This document shows, one piece after another, positions 1-7,183 of a stretch of DNA of 14,748 nucleotides (position 1 is the stretch's first letter; each line of letters starts with the position of its first letter). Position numbers and translations under genes: made by a program. The DNA is from Promethearchaeota archaeon. GTDB lineage: Archaea; Asgardarchaeota; Lokiarchaeia; Sigyniarchaeales; SOKP01. The stretch lies in NCBI GenBank assembly GCA_030615145.1, contig JAUWZT010000058.1, positions 1 to 14,748 on the forward strand, written 5' to 3'. The notes beneath the pieces are model-generated. The model ran no database searches. It had not been told where the DNA came from and was given only the letters and a program-made list of their open reading frames with translations.

Positions 1-537
1 GGTTTACCTGATATAGTTGGGAACTTTTTCAGGTTTACACTACCTACATCGGGTCTACCAAAAGGTAGAATACCTTCGTCAGGAACTCTGTTAGAAGACC
101 TATTTATTGGTAGGCTAATAGAAGAGATTCCTTTAATATCTGGACTTTTAGGCGGTAGTAAATCAATCTCGTTAACGCTTAAATTCATTGAATCTTATGA
201 GAAAGCGAATGAAATAGAAGTAAGCGAACAAGTCAAAAAATTTCGCAGTGAATTGCTAAATTTTGAAGATGAATTGCAAAACGCAATTGATACAGAAGAT
301 TCTACTAAATATAAAGAAGTCACTGAAAAAATAAGAAAAATTGCGGGAAACATGAATTTATCAAATTTATTTTTTGGTGGTTTCAAAACAAAAATAAATG
401 ATAACGATAATTTTGACGATTATAAAACCCATATTTTTGAAATAGTAGAAGGGACCTATAAAAACGGTTCAGTAGAATATAAAATAGATTCAGATGGTAT
501 TTTAACAGAAATAAAAATAAAAGAGGGATTAGTATGA
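1..537 (+). CDS. C-terminal part of an unrecognised protein, 5' end outside the window
   Basis: The frame is open from the first base to the TGA at 535-537 and gives 178 residues with no start needed, so this is the tail of a gene that begins upstream. The visible part starts with a Gly/Pro-rich segment (residues about 1-50), continues with a charged, probably helical stretch (about 65-120) and ends in a short beta-like segment. No cysteine motif, nucleotide-binding loop or membrane segment is visible. Its stop codon overlaps the start of the next gene (ATGA, 534-537), so the two are almost surely co-transcribed and translationally coupled. It may therefore be a partner of the downstream flavo-iron-sulfur enzyme. 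I do not recognise the family. An ATG at 253 opens a shorter reading, but codons upstream continue in frame and read as normal protein, so the longer partial call is preferred. Confidence 0.7.
   Translation, partial: GLPDIVGNFFRFTLPTSGLPKGRIPSSGTLLEDLFIGRLIEEIPLISGLLGGSKSISLTLKFIESYEKANEIEVSEQVKKFRSELLNFEDELQNAIDTEDSTKYKEVTEKIRKIAGNMNLSNLFFGGFKTKINDNDNFDDYKTHIFEIVEGTYKNGSVEYKIDSDGILTEIKIKEGLV
523..527 (+). promoter_or_regulatory. Shine-Dalgarno site for the FrhB-GltD fusion gene
   Basis: GAGGG lies six bases before the ATG at 534, inside the end of the upstream gene. It supports this start and coupled translation. Confidence 0.65.
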
Positions 538-2999
538 GCTTCGAATTATTACAAAAAGAAATAATTGACGCAGGTTTATGTCAAGGCTGTGGTTTGTGTG
601 TAGGTTATTGCAAGCATGTAGAAATGGAAACATTGCGTCCGATATTAAAAGATTATTGTATTTTAGAAAGAGAGGGACAAAAATGCGGAAAATGCTACGA
701 GAATTGTCCTCAAGTAATACAGAAAAAATTCAAAGAAATGCAACCAAAAGGAATATATTCCTTAAGAAGTACAGACTCCGAAATTTTAGCTAGAGCTTCA
801 AGTGGTGGCTTTGTCACCACGATCGCCAGGCATCTTTTAAAAGAAAAAGAACTATCTGAAATCGTTATGGTACAAAAAGTTAACGATTTACCAAAAGCAA
901 GTGTAGTAACCGACCCTGATGACGTTATTCAAAAAGCTGGGGTTGTGTACGGACGATCAGGAGTTTTACAAAAATTAGTGGAGGTAACAGGAGAAAATTT
1001 CGAGCCTTTAGGAATTATTGGAGTTCCTTGTGAAATAAGAGGCGCTGCTGAACTTGAAGAAGAAATGAAAAGAGAAATCCTCAAAATGGGGTTATTTTGT
1101 AACTCAAGTATTCGAACTGAATATACTGATAGAGGATTAATTCAATCACCGTGTTCTGGGGGATGTCCTTCAGGAGTTGATGCTCGAGGTTATATTGCCT
1201 TAATCCGTGATGGACATTATTTAGAAGCTGTAGATTTAATACGTGAAAATAATCCTTTATCCTCTATTTGCGGAAGAATATGTACGCACGAATGTGAGCA
1301 TGGATGCTCATTAATAGGATCAGATACCCCCGTCGCTATTCGAGAATTAAAGAAATTTGTTACCGAATATGAAATTGAACATGGTAAGGCTGTAAGTGCT
1401 AAAGACCACAAAAAACTAGGAAAGAAAGTTGCTATCATAGGTTCTGGACCAGCAGGTTTAACTGCGGGTTATTTTCTATCTCTTAAAGGGTATTCACCCA
1501 CAATTTTCGAAAAAACGGATCAAACAGGTGGAATGTTAAGATTTGGAGTACCTCAATTCAGATTACCTAATTACATACTCGATTACGATGTAGAGACTAT
1601 TAAAAATGCTGGAGTGGAAATTGAATTTAACAAACCGTTAGGTCCTGATATGACTATTGAAGATTTAAAAAACAACGGATTTGAAGCGATTTTTATAGCA
1701 ACAGGCCAATATAAGCCTCTTACATTGCATCTTGAAGGTGAGGACCTACCAAATGTATTTGTTGCTATTAATTTTCTTATCGATAGGAAATATCGCGAAT
1801 GGACAAAATTAGAAGAATTTAAGGGTAAAACCGTAGGTATTATAGGTGGAGGACCCGTAGCCGTTGATGCAGCTCAAACAGCTCTAAGATTGGGTGCTGA
1901 AAAAATATATCTTGTAGATATTATGTCTGAAAAAGATCTTGAACTTACGTTGAGAGAGATACCAGAAGAAGAATATAAATACATGGAGTACCATTTTAAA
2001 ACTTCAACCTCTAAAATAACCAAAGGAAAAGGCGATGGATTGATATTAAATAGCTACAAAATTGAATGGGGAGAACCTAACGAGACTGGCAGACGACCGC
2101 TAAATAAAGTTGAAAACTCTGATTACGAAATTCCAATCGATGTTATTGTTATTGCTGTTGGACAAACCGTCGATTTCAATTTAATTGATATAGCTACAAA
2201 TAACAAACTCAAAAAAGAACGGAACAAGATCGATATTAATCCTATAACATTTGAAACTAATATTCCAGGTGTTTTTGCTGGAGGGGATATTATCTCGAAC
2301 TCAAAAGCCGTTGCTATTGCAGCAATTGCTCATGGAAAGGAAGCTGCTATCTCGATAGACCGTTATTTAAAGGGACAAGATCTTATAACTGGTCGTTTTA
2401 AAGAAGATAGAATGTTTTTCGCTGGACAAAAGAAACCACCAAAAGACTTTTCTTTAAAACCAGAATCGTTAGAAGAAGCTACAGAGAATATTCAATGGAA
2501 CTTTGATGAAATCGATGCGATGTTTAACGAAGATATGGCGTTAGCGGAAGCGAAACGTTGCTTAAACTGTAATCACTACTGTTTATATTGTCAAGATTTT
2601 CCTGCAATCTATTCGGACTTTACAGCCGGCGAAGTAGGCTCTGAAGAGGGATTTACTACGGTTGTAGCATGGACGGATAGAGGAAAAGATATTATTGAAA
2701 ACGCTATTAATAAAGGTTTGTTTGAAGAAGGAAGCGTTAACGAGGACGAGTTAAAGGAAGCAATCAATCTGAAGTCAAAAAGAGAATTAAAAATCCTAGA
2801 TAAAACACCCAGACAAGAAGTCTTAAATTATATCATACGCTTAGGACCATCCACTATTAGTAAAATTGCTGAAATTTTAGATTTAGAAGCAAAAAAGGTG
2901 AGATACGAAGCCTTACGGTTAGTTCAATTAAACCAGATTGAGATGAAAGTTGAGCCTGGTATGGACGAGCCAATTTTTTCACCTATCTGTGAAGATTAA
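534..2999 (+). CDS. FrhB/FdhB-type iron-sulfur flavoprotein with an inserted GltD-like NAD(P)H oxidoreductase and a C-terminal winged helix
   Basis: An 821-residue cytosolic redox enzyme with several modules. Residues 16-58 carry two iron-sulfur cysteine sets (C16, C19, C22, C26; C42, C51, C54, C58). Residues 89-92 (SSGG) and the segment to C189 (GLFC) match the N-terminal part of the F420 hydrogenase/dehydrogenase beta family. Residues about 200-285 are the GltD-type cysteine domain (C207, C211, C246, C250, C254, C258). FAD loop GSGPAG is at 303-308, a second dinucleotide loop GGGP at 438-441, and the closing FAD motif AGGD at 582-585. After this GltD part, residues 676-709 (C676, C679, C683, C686, then GEVGSEEGF) look like the missing C-terminal half of FrhB. 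Residues about 759-806 resemble a winged helix. D462 stands where GltD proteins usually have arginines, which suggests NADH rather than NADPH. The likely role is electron transfer between ferredoxin or F420 and NAD(H). The substrate is unknown; the tusA neighbour hints at sulfur chemistry. Confidence 0.8.
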   Translation: MSFELLQKEIIDAGLCQGCGLCVGYCKHVEMETLRPILKDYCILEREGQKCGKCYENCPQVIQKKFKEMQPKGIYSLRSTDSEILARASSGGFVTTIARHLLKEKELSEIVMVQKVNDLPKASVVTDPDDVIQKAGVVYGRSGVLQKLVEVTGENFEPLGIIGVPCEIRGAAELEEEMKREILKMGLFCNSSIRTEYTDRGLIQSPCSGGCPSGVDARGYIALIRDGHYLEAVDLIRENNPLSSICGRICTHECEHGCSLIGSDTPVAIRELKKFVTEYEIEHGKAVSAKDHKKLGKKVAIIGSGPAGLTAGYFLSLKGYSPTIFEKTDQTGGMLRFGVPQFRLPNYILDYDVETIKNAGVEIEFNKPLGPDMTIEDLKNNGFEAIFIATGQYKPLTLHLEGEDLPNVFVAINFLIDRKYREWTKLEEFKGKTVGIIGGGPVAVDAAQTALRLGAEKIYLVDIMSEKDLELTLREIPEEEYKYMEYHFKTSTSKITKGKGDGLILNSYKIEWGEPNETGRRPLNKVENSDYEIPIDVIVIAVGQTVDFNLIDIATNNKLKKERNKIDINPITFETNIPGVFAGGDIISNSKAVAIAAIAHGKEAAISIDRYLKGQDLITGRFKEDRMFFAGQKKPPKDFSLKPESLEEATENIQWNFDEIDAMFNEDMALAEAKRCLNCNHYCLYCQDFPAIYSDFTAGEVGSEEGFTTVVAWTDRGKDIIENAINKGLFEEGSVNEDELKEAINLKSKRELKILDKTPRQEVLNYIIRLGPSTISKIAEILDLEAKKVRYEALRLVQLNQIEMKVEPGMDEPIFSPICED

Positions 3000-3020
3000 T
3001 TAAAAATTCAAAAATAAAAA

Positions 3021-3025
3021 GAGGT
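3021..3025 (+). promoter_or_regulatory. Shine-Dalgarno site for the TusA-like gene
   Basis: GAGGT lies seven bases before the ATG at 3033 and fixes that start. Confidence 0.7.
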
Positions 3026-3032
3026 AAAAACT

Positions 3033-3269
3033 ATGAAATTTGACCAAGAATTAAATGTGTGTGGACTCGTATGTCCCGTACCTGCGTTGAAAACCAAAAA
3101 GCAACTCATGAGGATGCGACCAGGTACCGTATTAAAAGTAATAACAGACTATAAACCAGCATCTGAATCAGTTCCACGTGATTTAGCAAAAACTAAGCAC
3201 AAGCACTTAGGAACTGATTTTCTCGACGATGATGAGCTATGGCACTTGTATTTTGAAGCAGTAAAATAA
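3033..3269 (+). CDS. tusA: TusA/SirA-family sulfur carrier protein
   Basis: A 78-residue protein, the usual length for this family. The N-terminal motif CGLVCPVP (residues 10-17) contains the family signature Cys-Pro-x-Pro; C14 is the expected sulfur-carrying cysteine. C10 is an additional cysteine four residues earlier, where many bacterial TusA proteins have another residue. TusA-like proteins carry persulfide sulfur in the cytosol for tRNA thiolation, cofactor synthesis or sulfur oxidation/reduction. It lies 33 bases after the FrhB-GltD fusion on the same strand with its own Shine-Dalgarno site, so it is probably in the same operon; this points to a sulfur-related job for the enzyme, but that is inference. 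A poly-T stretch follows directly. Confidence 0.88.
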   Translation: MKFDQELNVCGLVCPVPALKTKKQLMRMRPGTVLKVITDYKPASESVPRDLAKTKHKHLGTDFLDDDELWHLYFEAVK

Positions 3270-3304
3270 TTTTTTTAATTTTTATTAATTTTTTATTTTT
3301 TTTA
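3270..3304 (+). terminator. Poly-T archaeal-type terminator after tusA
   Basis: Several T runs of 5 to 9 bases begin right after the tusA stop codon, with no strong hairpin. Runs of T are sufficient for termination in archaea, and the next gene starts about 200 bases downstream with its own promoter-like sequence. Confidence 0.55.
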
Positions 3305-3322
3305 TTGATTTAATGAATAACT

Positions 3323-3403
3323 GATTTCATTAAGACTAAACATAAACGTTTAGGGATCGATTTTACGAACTCAGTAAAATTCCGTTTATTTCTCACTATT
3401 TAA
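3323..3403 (+). pseudogene. Decayed 3' fragment of a second tusA copy
   Basis: Read in frame from 3323, the sequence gives DFIKTKHKRLGIDF and runs to a TAA at 3401. The end of the intact TusA reads DLAKTKHKHLGTDF, so 10 of 14 residues agree, and the DNA aligns without gaps over about 51 bases at roughly 63% identity by hand count. The codons before 3323 include stops and no start or CPxP motif is left, so it cannot encode a working carrier. It looks like the remnant of a tandem duplication, about 150 bases after the same region of tusA. Confidence 0.6.
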
Positions 3404-3445
3404 ATATTAAAAAAACTAGATCAACTTATTAAATTGATATGAGTA

Positions 3446-3457
3446 GAGAATAATATT
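3446..3457 (+). promoter_or_regulatory. Possible TATA box for the GNAT gene
   Basis: An AT-only core (AATAATATTT) sits 20-30 bases before the ATG at 3476, the spacing of an archaeal TATA box for a leaderless transcript. No Shine-Dalgarno site is seen before that ATG. Confidence 0.35.
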
Positions 3458-3475
3458 TGAAGATAATATCCTACG

Positions 3476-4072
3476 ATGATAAAAATGGGAAGAATAAAAT
3501 CTTTTATCCTTAAATTATCAGCTGATATAAAAAGTTTAGGTAACAAAGATATTGACTTTATTCAGATGCGTCTTCTAGTGTCAAATATAACTCCTGAATT
3601 TGAACAAAGTATTAAACAGAAAGTATCTCAAGGGATACTAAAAACTGAGATTCGGGAAGCAAGTATGGAAGATGTTGATAGTTTAATCAAGCTTCATGAT
3701 CTCGCATGGCATTCGGCCCCAATGCCGTATAGACCTTTAGATAAAGAAAATATAGTTAAAATGCTCAAAGATGAAGATATAATCTTCCTAATCGCTAAAA
3801 TTGAAGGAAAAGACAGTGGATTTGCCTTGATCTATTTTACAGGAACAGATAGAAAAATTAGTGTTATCGCGGGTTTGGGAATCCTTCCAGAATTGCAAAG
3901 AAAGGGATTAGGAACTATGTTAGGTTTAGCGAGCTGGGATTACTTTAAGAAGAAGGGAGTGAAAGAATTACGATGTAAGGTGTATAAAAACAATAAAACA
4001 TCCTATAATTTCATACGGGGCCTCAACTTCGAGGAATATGATGAGGATTTCGTTCAATGGAAGCTTTTTTAG
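3476..4072 (+). CDS. GNAT-family N-acetyltransferase
   Basis: A 198-residue protein with a GNAT domain from about residue 58 to the C-terminus. The acetyl-CoA pyrophosphate-binding loop is visible as Q141-R-K-G-L-G146, preceded by the typical strand (AGLGILPEL) and followed by a helix and the YxxxGF-like end (YNFIRGLNFEEY). The first 55 residues form an N-terminal extension of unclear role. The acceptor substrate cannot be read from the sequence; family members acetylate protein N-termini, lysines, polyamines or small molecules. No Shine-Dalgarno site precedes the start, and an in-frame ATG at 3485 is an alternative three residues in. The next gene starts 65 bases downstream if its shorter start is used. 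Confidence 0.87.
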   Translation: MIKMGRIKSFILKLSADIKSLGNKDIDFIQMRLLVSNITPEFEQSIKQKVSQGILKTEIREASMEDVDSLIKLHDLAWHSAPMPYRPLDKENIVKMLKDEDIIFLIAKIEGKDSGFALIYFTGTDRKISVIAGLGILPELQRKGLGTMLGLASWDYFKKKGVKELRCKVYKNNKTSYNFIRGLNFEEYDEDFVQWKLF

Positions 4073-4137
4073 TTGTTAGAGCAAATTTTTTAATTTATTA
4101 CTTTAAAGTTTTTAATGATGTTTTAATCATTTATCTT

Positions 4138-4875
4138 ATGGAAAAAGATTCAGAACATTATGGAGATAAATTCCAACAAAAATCCAAATATGTTAGAAAC
4201 AGAATGCCCCAACACGTTTTAGATTGGTCGAGAAAGCCGAAAACATATAAGACTTATCCGAACGCAATAAAACAAATCGAACTTCCAAAACCTGATTTTG
4301 AGAAAACGATTGATTTTTGGAGTGTTATAAAAAATCGGCACTCAACCAGAAAATTCACTAAAGAACCTTTAAATTTAATGGAACTCAGTTTATTCTTGTT
4401 TGGAATGTCGGGGTTAAACAGGATTTTTCCTCAATTTGCTTTTAGAACAGTACCATCGGCGGGTGGTTTGTATCCAGTCGAAATCTATCCCGTAATTAAT
4501 AATGTTATTAACTTAGAAAAAGGAATATACCACTTTAATGTTAATAGCCATACACTCGAACTTTTAAAAGTAGGAGATTTTCGAAATAAAGTAACGGAAG
4601 GATGTCTTGGTCAAAATATGGCTTTTACTTCTGCTGTGAACTTTATTTGGACAGCAATTATTGAGCGATCTCAATGGAAATATTTGCAGAGGTGTTATAG
4701 ATACATATATTTAGATGCAGGGCACATTGGACAGAATTTTTATCTGATTGCTGAAGCACTTGGTTTGGGAGCTTGTACGATTGGGGCACTATACGATGAT
4801 GAATTAAACCATTTGCTTGAAATTGACGGAACTAACGAAACTACAATATATATTGGTGTAGTAGGAAAAATATAA
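4138..4875 (+). CDS. SagB-type flavin oxidoreductase of the nitroreductase family
   Basis: With the start at 4138 the protein has 245 residues and reads like a stand-alone SagB-type dehydrogenase. Visible marks are W30 and the KTYP segment near residue 37, the phosphate/FMN-binding R67-HST-R71 motif, PSAGGLYPVE (106-115), YLDAGHIGQN (191-200) and the C-terminal LGLGACTIGALYDDE stretch. Family members bind FMN; SagB proteins in thiazole/oxazole-modified microcin clusters oxidise azolines, but many copies lie outside such clusters. No precursor peptide or YcaO/cyclodehydratase gene is near, so a peptide-modifying role is not supported here. The frame also opens at 4057, but that would overlap the GNAT gene and add a hydrophobic, poorly family-like leader encoded by AT-rich promoter-like DNA; 4138 is preferred. 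Confidence 0.85.
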   Translation: MEKDSEHYGDKFQQKSKYVRNRMPQHVLDWSRKPKTYKTYPNAIKQIELPKPDFEKTIDFWSVIKNRHSTRKFTKEPLNLMELSLFLFGMSGLNRIFPQFAFRTVPSAGGLYPVEIYPVINNVINLEKGIYHFNVNSHTLELLKVGDFRNKVTEGCLGQNMAFTSAVNFIWTAIIERSQWKYLQRCYRYIYLDAGHIGQNFYLIAEALGLGACTIGALYDDELNHLLEIDGTNETTIYIGVVGKI

Positions 4876-4981
4876 AAAAAATTTTAATCATATGTTTTAT
4901 CAATTATTTAAAAATTATACGTAATATCCCTCTCCTAAGAAAATCATCGAAATAGAATTGGATTATTAATATTTAACATGA

Positions 4982-4989
4982 TATAAATA
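4982..4989 (+). promoter_or_regulatory. TATA box for the multispanning membrane protein gene
   Basis: TATAAATA lies 50 bases before the ATG at 5032. A transcript starting about 25 bases after it would have a leader of roughly 20 bases that includes the Shine-Dalgarno site at 5018. Confidence 0.55.
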
Positions 4990-5017
4990 GAATGATGATT
5001 TCATTAAATAATATATT

Positions 5018-5023
5018 GGAGGT
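5018..5023 (+). promoter_or_regulatory. Strong Shine-Dalgarno site GGAGGT
   Basis: GGAGGT is eight bases before the ATG at 5032 and is the strongest ribosome binding site in the window. Confidence 0.8.
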
Positions 5024-5031
5024 ATAAATTT

Positions 5032-6384
5032 ATGAATGAAACTAGCAAATTTTCAAAGATAACAGAGAGAATAAGCAAATTATTTCATAAAATATTCGAA
5101 CCAAGTCATATTTTTTACACAATTACATTTTTTATTATAGTTATAATGATTTCTTTACTTGGTTTTATTGCAAATCCAATTGTTGGAAATGTGTTACTAT
5201 TTATTGCTTCAACTTTCTCGTTAACATTTATATTTTTAACGATTTTTGGAGTAGTTCCAAATCTGAAATCTTATTTATTTTCACCCGATAAAAAATTTGA
5301 TCGAAGGAAGATTCTTAGTTTAATAATCGCATTTGGAATTAGCACGGTTATTATTGCATTTTACTTTATTTTTACTTCTCTTCCAGAGTTCCCGATTCAA
5401 TTCTTAAGATGGGATTATGTTCTTCCATATTTGTTTATTGTTATATATTTTGGTTGGAACGTTATTCAAATCTTTTTTATTAGAGCAGGATTTGAACAAT
5501 ATTCTATAAAAGTTGACAATTGGGTATTAAAAGATAAAGAAGACTTAAAACAGAATCAATTCTTAAGTTCAATATTTCTATTTTTAGCCTTAGCAGTGCC
5601 TATATTGATCCAAATAGGCACATATTTTGGATTTCTTGATTATTTTGAGGCTAATCCTGGTGATCCTTTTGATCCATTGTTATGGTTTAATGGTTGGAAT
5701 ATTGCTATGTTTGTAGTTATTGTTATTATATCTTGGCGTTTAATTACTATATACATTAAAAGCCAAAGAAATCAAACTCCAAACGTATTTTCCTCTATAT
5801 TTTACATTTTAATTTGGATTATTATTTGGTATAGATCATTTAGTTTTATAAATTCGTTTAGAAGCGTAGCTCAAGCTGGTGGAATTGATTTTTTCAGAAT
5901 ATTAATGGATATTCTTTTAATGATCTTTACTACGATCATGGTTTTAAAGGGATTAGGAACAAAAGTTTCTAAGTTTAGAATTTTAAATGAAGACAATTTA
6001 GCTTTTTTACTTTTTGCTTTTACCATTTTATATATTGAAGGTCAAATTGTCATGATAACTGGAGCTGGTGTATTAACAGGATCTTTTACTGATAGAAATC
6101 AGATAAGTATGTTAAACAATTTTTTGATTTTAGCAGTGACTTTAGGCTTTTACTGGTGGTATTCTGAATACACTTTAGAAAGAAAAGGTCTAATTCTTAG
6201 GAAAGCCTTTAAACCAGAGGAAGTTGTCGTAGTTGTTAGAGATTTTAAAGAATATTTAATTAATAGCGGTGCTCTTGATGCAAATAAAATAAGTGATGGC
6301 GAATTTCAGAATTTTTTAGAAAGAGAGAAATTATATATAAAGAATTTAGAAAAAGATGACAAAGAGAAAGCTATCAAGGAGTAA
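5032..6384 (+). CDS. Multispanning membrane protein of unknown function (about 10 transmembrane helices)
   Basis: A 450-residue protein with hydrophobic segments near residues 27-47, 52-74, 94-116, 129-151, 178-200, 222-242, 252-273, 287-307, 322-344 and 361-378, and no cleavable signal peptide. A charged tail of about 70 residues (380-450) follows, probably cytosolic, with a helical Lys/Glu-rich end. The loop at 205-217 is acidic and Pro/Gly-rich and probably extracellular. I do not recognise the family: no transporter signature, catalytic motif or metal-binding cluster stands out. It has its own promoter and strong ribosome binding site, and the HEAT-like gene begins 46 bases after it, so the two may form a unit. 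Confidence 0.8.
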   Translation: MNETSKFSKITERISKLFHKIFEPSHIFYTITFFIIVIMISLLGFIANPIVGNVLLFIASTFSLTFIFLTIFGVVPNLKSYLFSPDKKFDRRKILSLIIAFGISTVIIAFYFIFTSLPEFPIQFLRWDYVLPYLFIVIYFGWNVIQIFFIRAGFEQYSIKVDNWVLKDKEDLKQNQFLSSIFLFLALAVPILIQIGTYFGFLDYFEANPGDPFDPLLWFNGWNIAMFVVIVIISWRLITIYIKSQRNQTPNVFSSIFYILIWIIIWYRSFSFINSFRSVAQAGGIDFFRILMDILLMIFTTIMVLKGLGTKVSKFRILNEDNLAFLLFAFTILYIEGQIVMITGAGVLTGSFTDRNQISMLNNFLILAVTLGFYWWYSEYTLERKGLILRKAFKPEEVVVVVRDFKEYLINSGALDANKISDGEFQNFLEREKLYIKNLEKDDKEKAIKE

Positions 6385-6430
6385 GGTGTAACATAAGTAA
6401 TTTTCTAAAAAATTTGGTATTATAAATTTG

Positions 6431-7165
6431 ATGGATGAAATCGAAAAGATAACAATAAAAATTCGAAATACTTCAAATCCTCAAGAAATTAATAACATCT
6501 TAATTGAATTAAGCAAGAAACCGAACATTAAATTACTAGCTATAATAGATTATCTCTTGGATTCGCTTCCTATAACTATGTTGGAAAAAGTCAAATTGAA
6601 TTTGATATTCCTCTTAGGTGGGATTGGCAACATATCTGTCTTGAATCAAAAATATTTAAATTTTTTAATCGAAAACTATTATAATTCAGATAGATGGGTT
6701 AGAAATGAAATTATTCAAGCCTTTCTACAAATTTTGCAATATCATGAATATAATAATGAGATATTGGAAATATTAAAATACGCATTAAACGAGGATTACA
6801 CACCAATAAAAAAGGGTGCTTTAAATGCATTAATGCTTTTTAAAGGACTGCCTAAGATTGATTTAAAAACTCTTTTAAAGGTATTAGATTCAGATAATTC
6901 TGAGATTGTTGAAAAGGGAATAATAATATTGAAAAAATATATTCAAAATGGAAACGATTTATTTGGGCTATTGAATACTTCAAAAAATTATACAATTTTA
7001 TGCAAGTCCATAATTAGAAATTTAATTATTGCGTATTTTGATTCAATAGATGAATTAGAATCATTTAGAGAAAAAATAAATTCATCAAAATGGGAAGATA
7101 ATTATAAATATTTATGTAATACCGAAATTACCTCATTCAAAAACATTTTCATGAAAAAAGGTTAA
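6431..7165 (+). CDS. HEAT/ARM-repeat-like all-helical protein
   Basis: A 244-residue protein composed of paired amphipathic helices. The clearest repeat-like units run from about residue 87 (SDRWVRNEIIQAFLQIL) through 120-140 (EDYTPIKKGALNALMLF) to 153-171 (DSDNSEIVEKGIIILKKYI), each with the small-residue/hydrophobic pattern of HEAT helices. Such proteins serve as scaffolds for protein-protein contacts; no catalytic residues are seen. An in-frame TTG lies directly before the ATG; the ATG at 6431 is the more likely start. No Shine-Dalgarno site is visible. It ends 18 bases from the convergent ATPase gene, separated only by an A/T block (7164-7180) that could end transcription from both sides. 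Confidence 0.72.
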   Translation: MDEIEKITIKIRNTSNPQEINNILIELSKKPNIKLLAIIDYLLDSLPITMLEKVKLNLIFLLGGIGNISVLNQKYLNFLIENYYNSDRWVRNEIIQAFLQILQYHEYNNEILEILKYALNEDYTPIKKGALNALMLFKGLPKIDLKTLLKVLDSDNSEIVEKGIIILKKYIQNGNDLFGLLNTSKNYTILCKSIIRNLIIAYFDSIDELESFREKINSSKWEDNYKYLCNTEITSFKNIFMKKG

Positions 7166-7183
7166 AATTTTTTAAAAATTGAT

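Noticed and set aside
1..537. Sulfide:quinone oxidoreductase tail as identity of the first gene
   Set aside because: The context with TusA invites it, but no flavin-binding or redox cysteine motif is visible in the part present.
1217..1438. Minus-strand open frame inside the FrhB-GltD gene
   Set aside because: It is antisense to the conserved cysteine domain of a clear coding gene and has no own signals.
3270..3475. A possible small RNA or regulatory RNA in the gap after tusA
   Set aside because: No convincing structured RNA was found; the gap is explained by a poly-T terminator, a tusA remnant and a promoter.
4057..4137. Longer N-terminus for the SagB-type gene starting at 4057
   Set aside because: It overlaps the GNAT gene, encodes a hydrophobic leader not expected for this soluble family, and the DNA looks like promoter sequence; the ATG at 4138 fits the family start.
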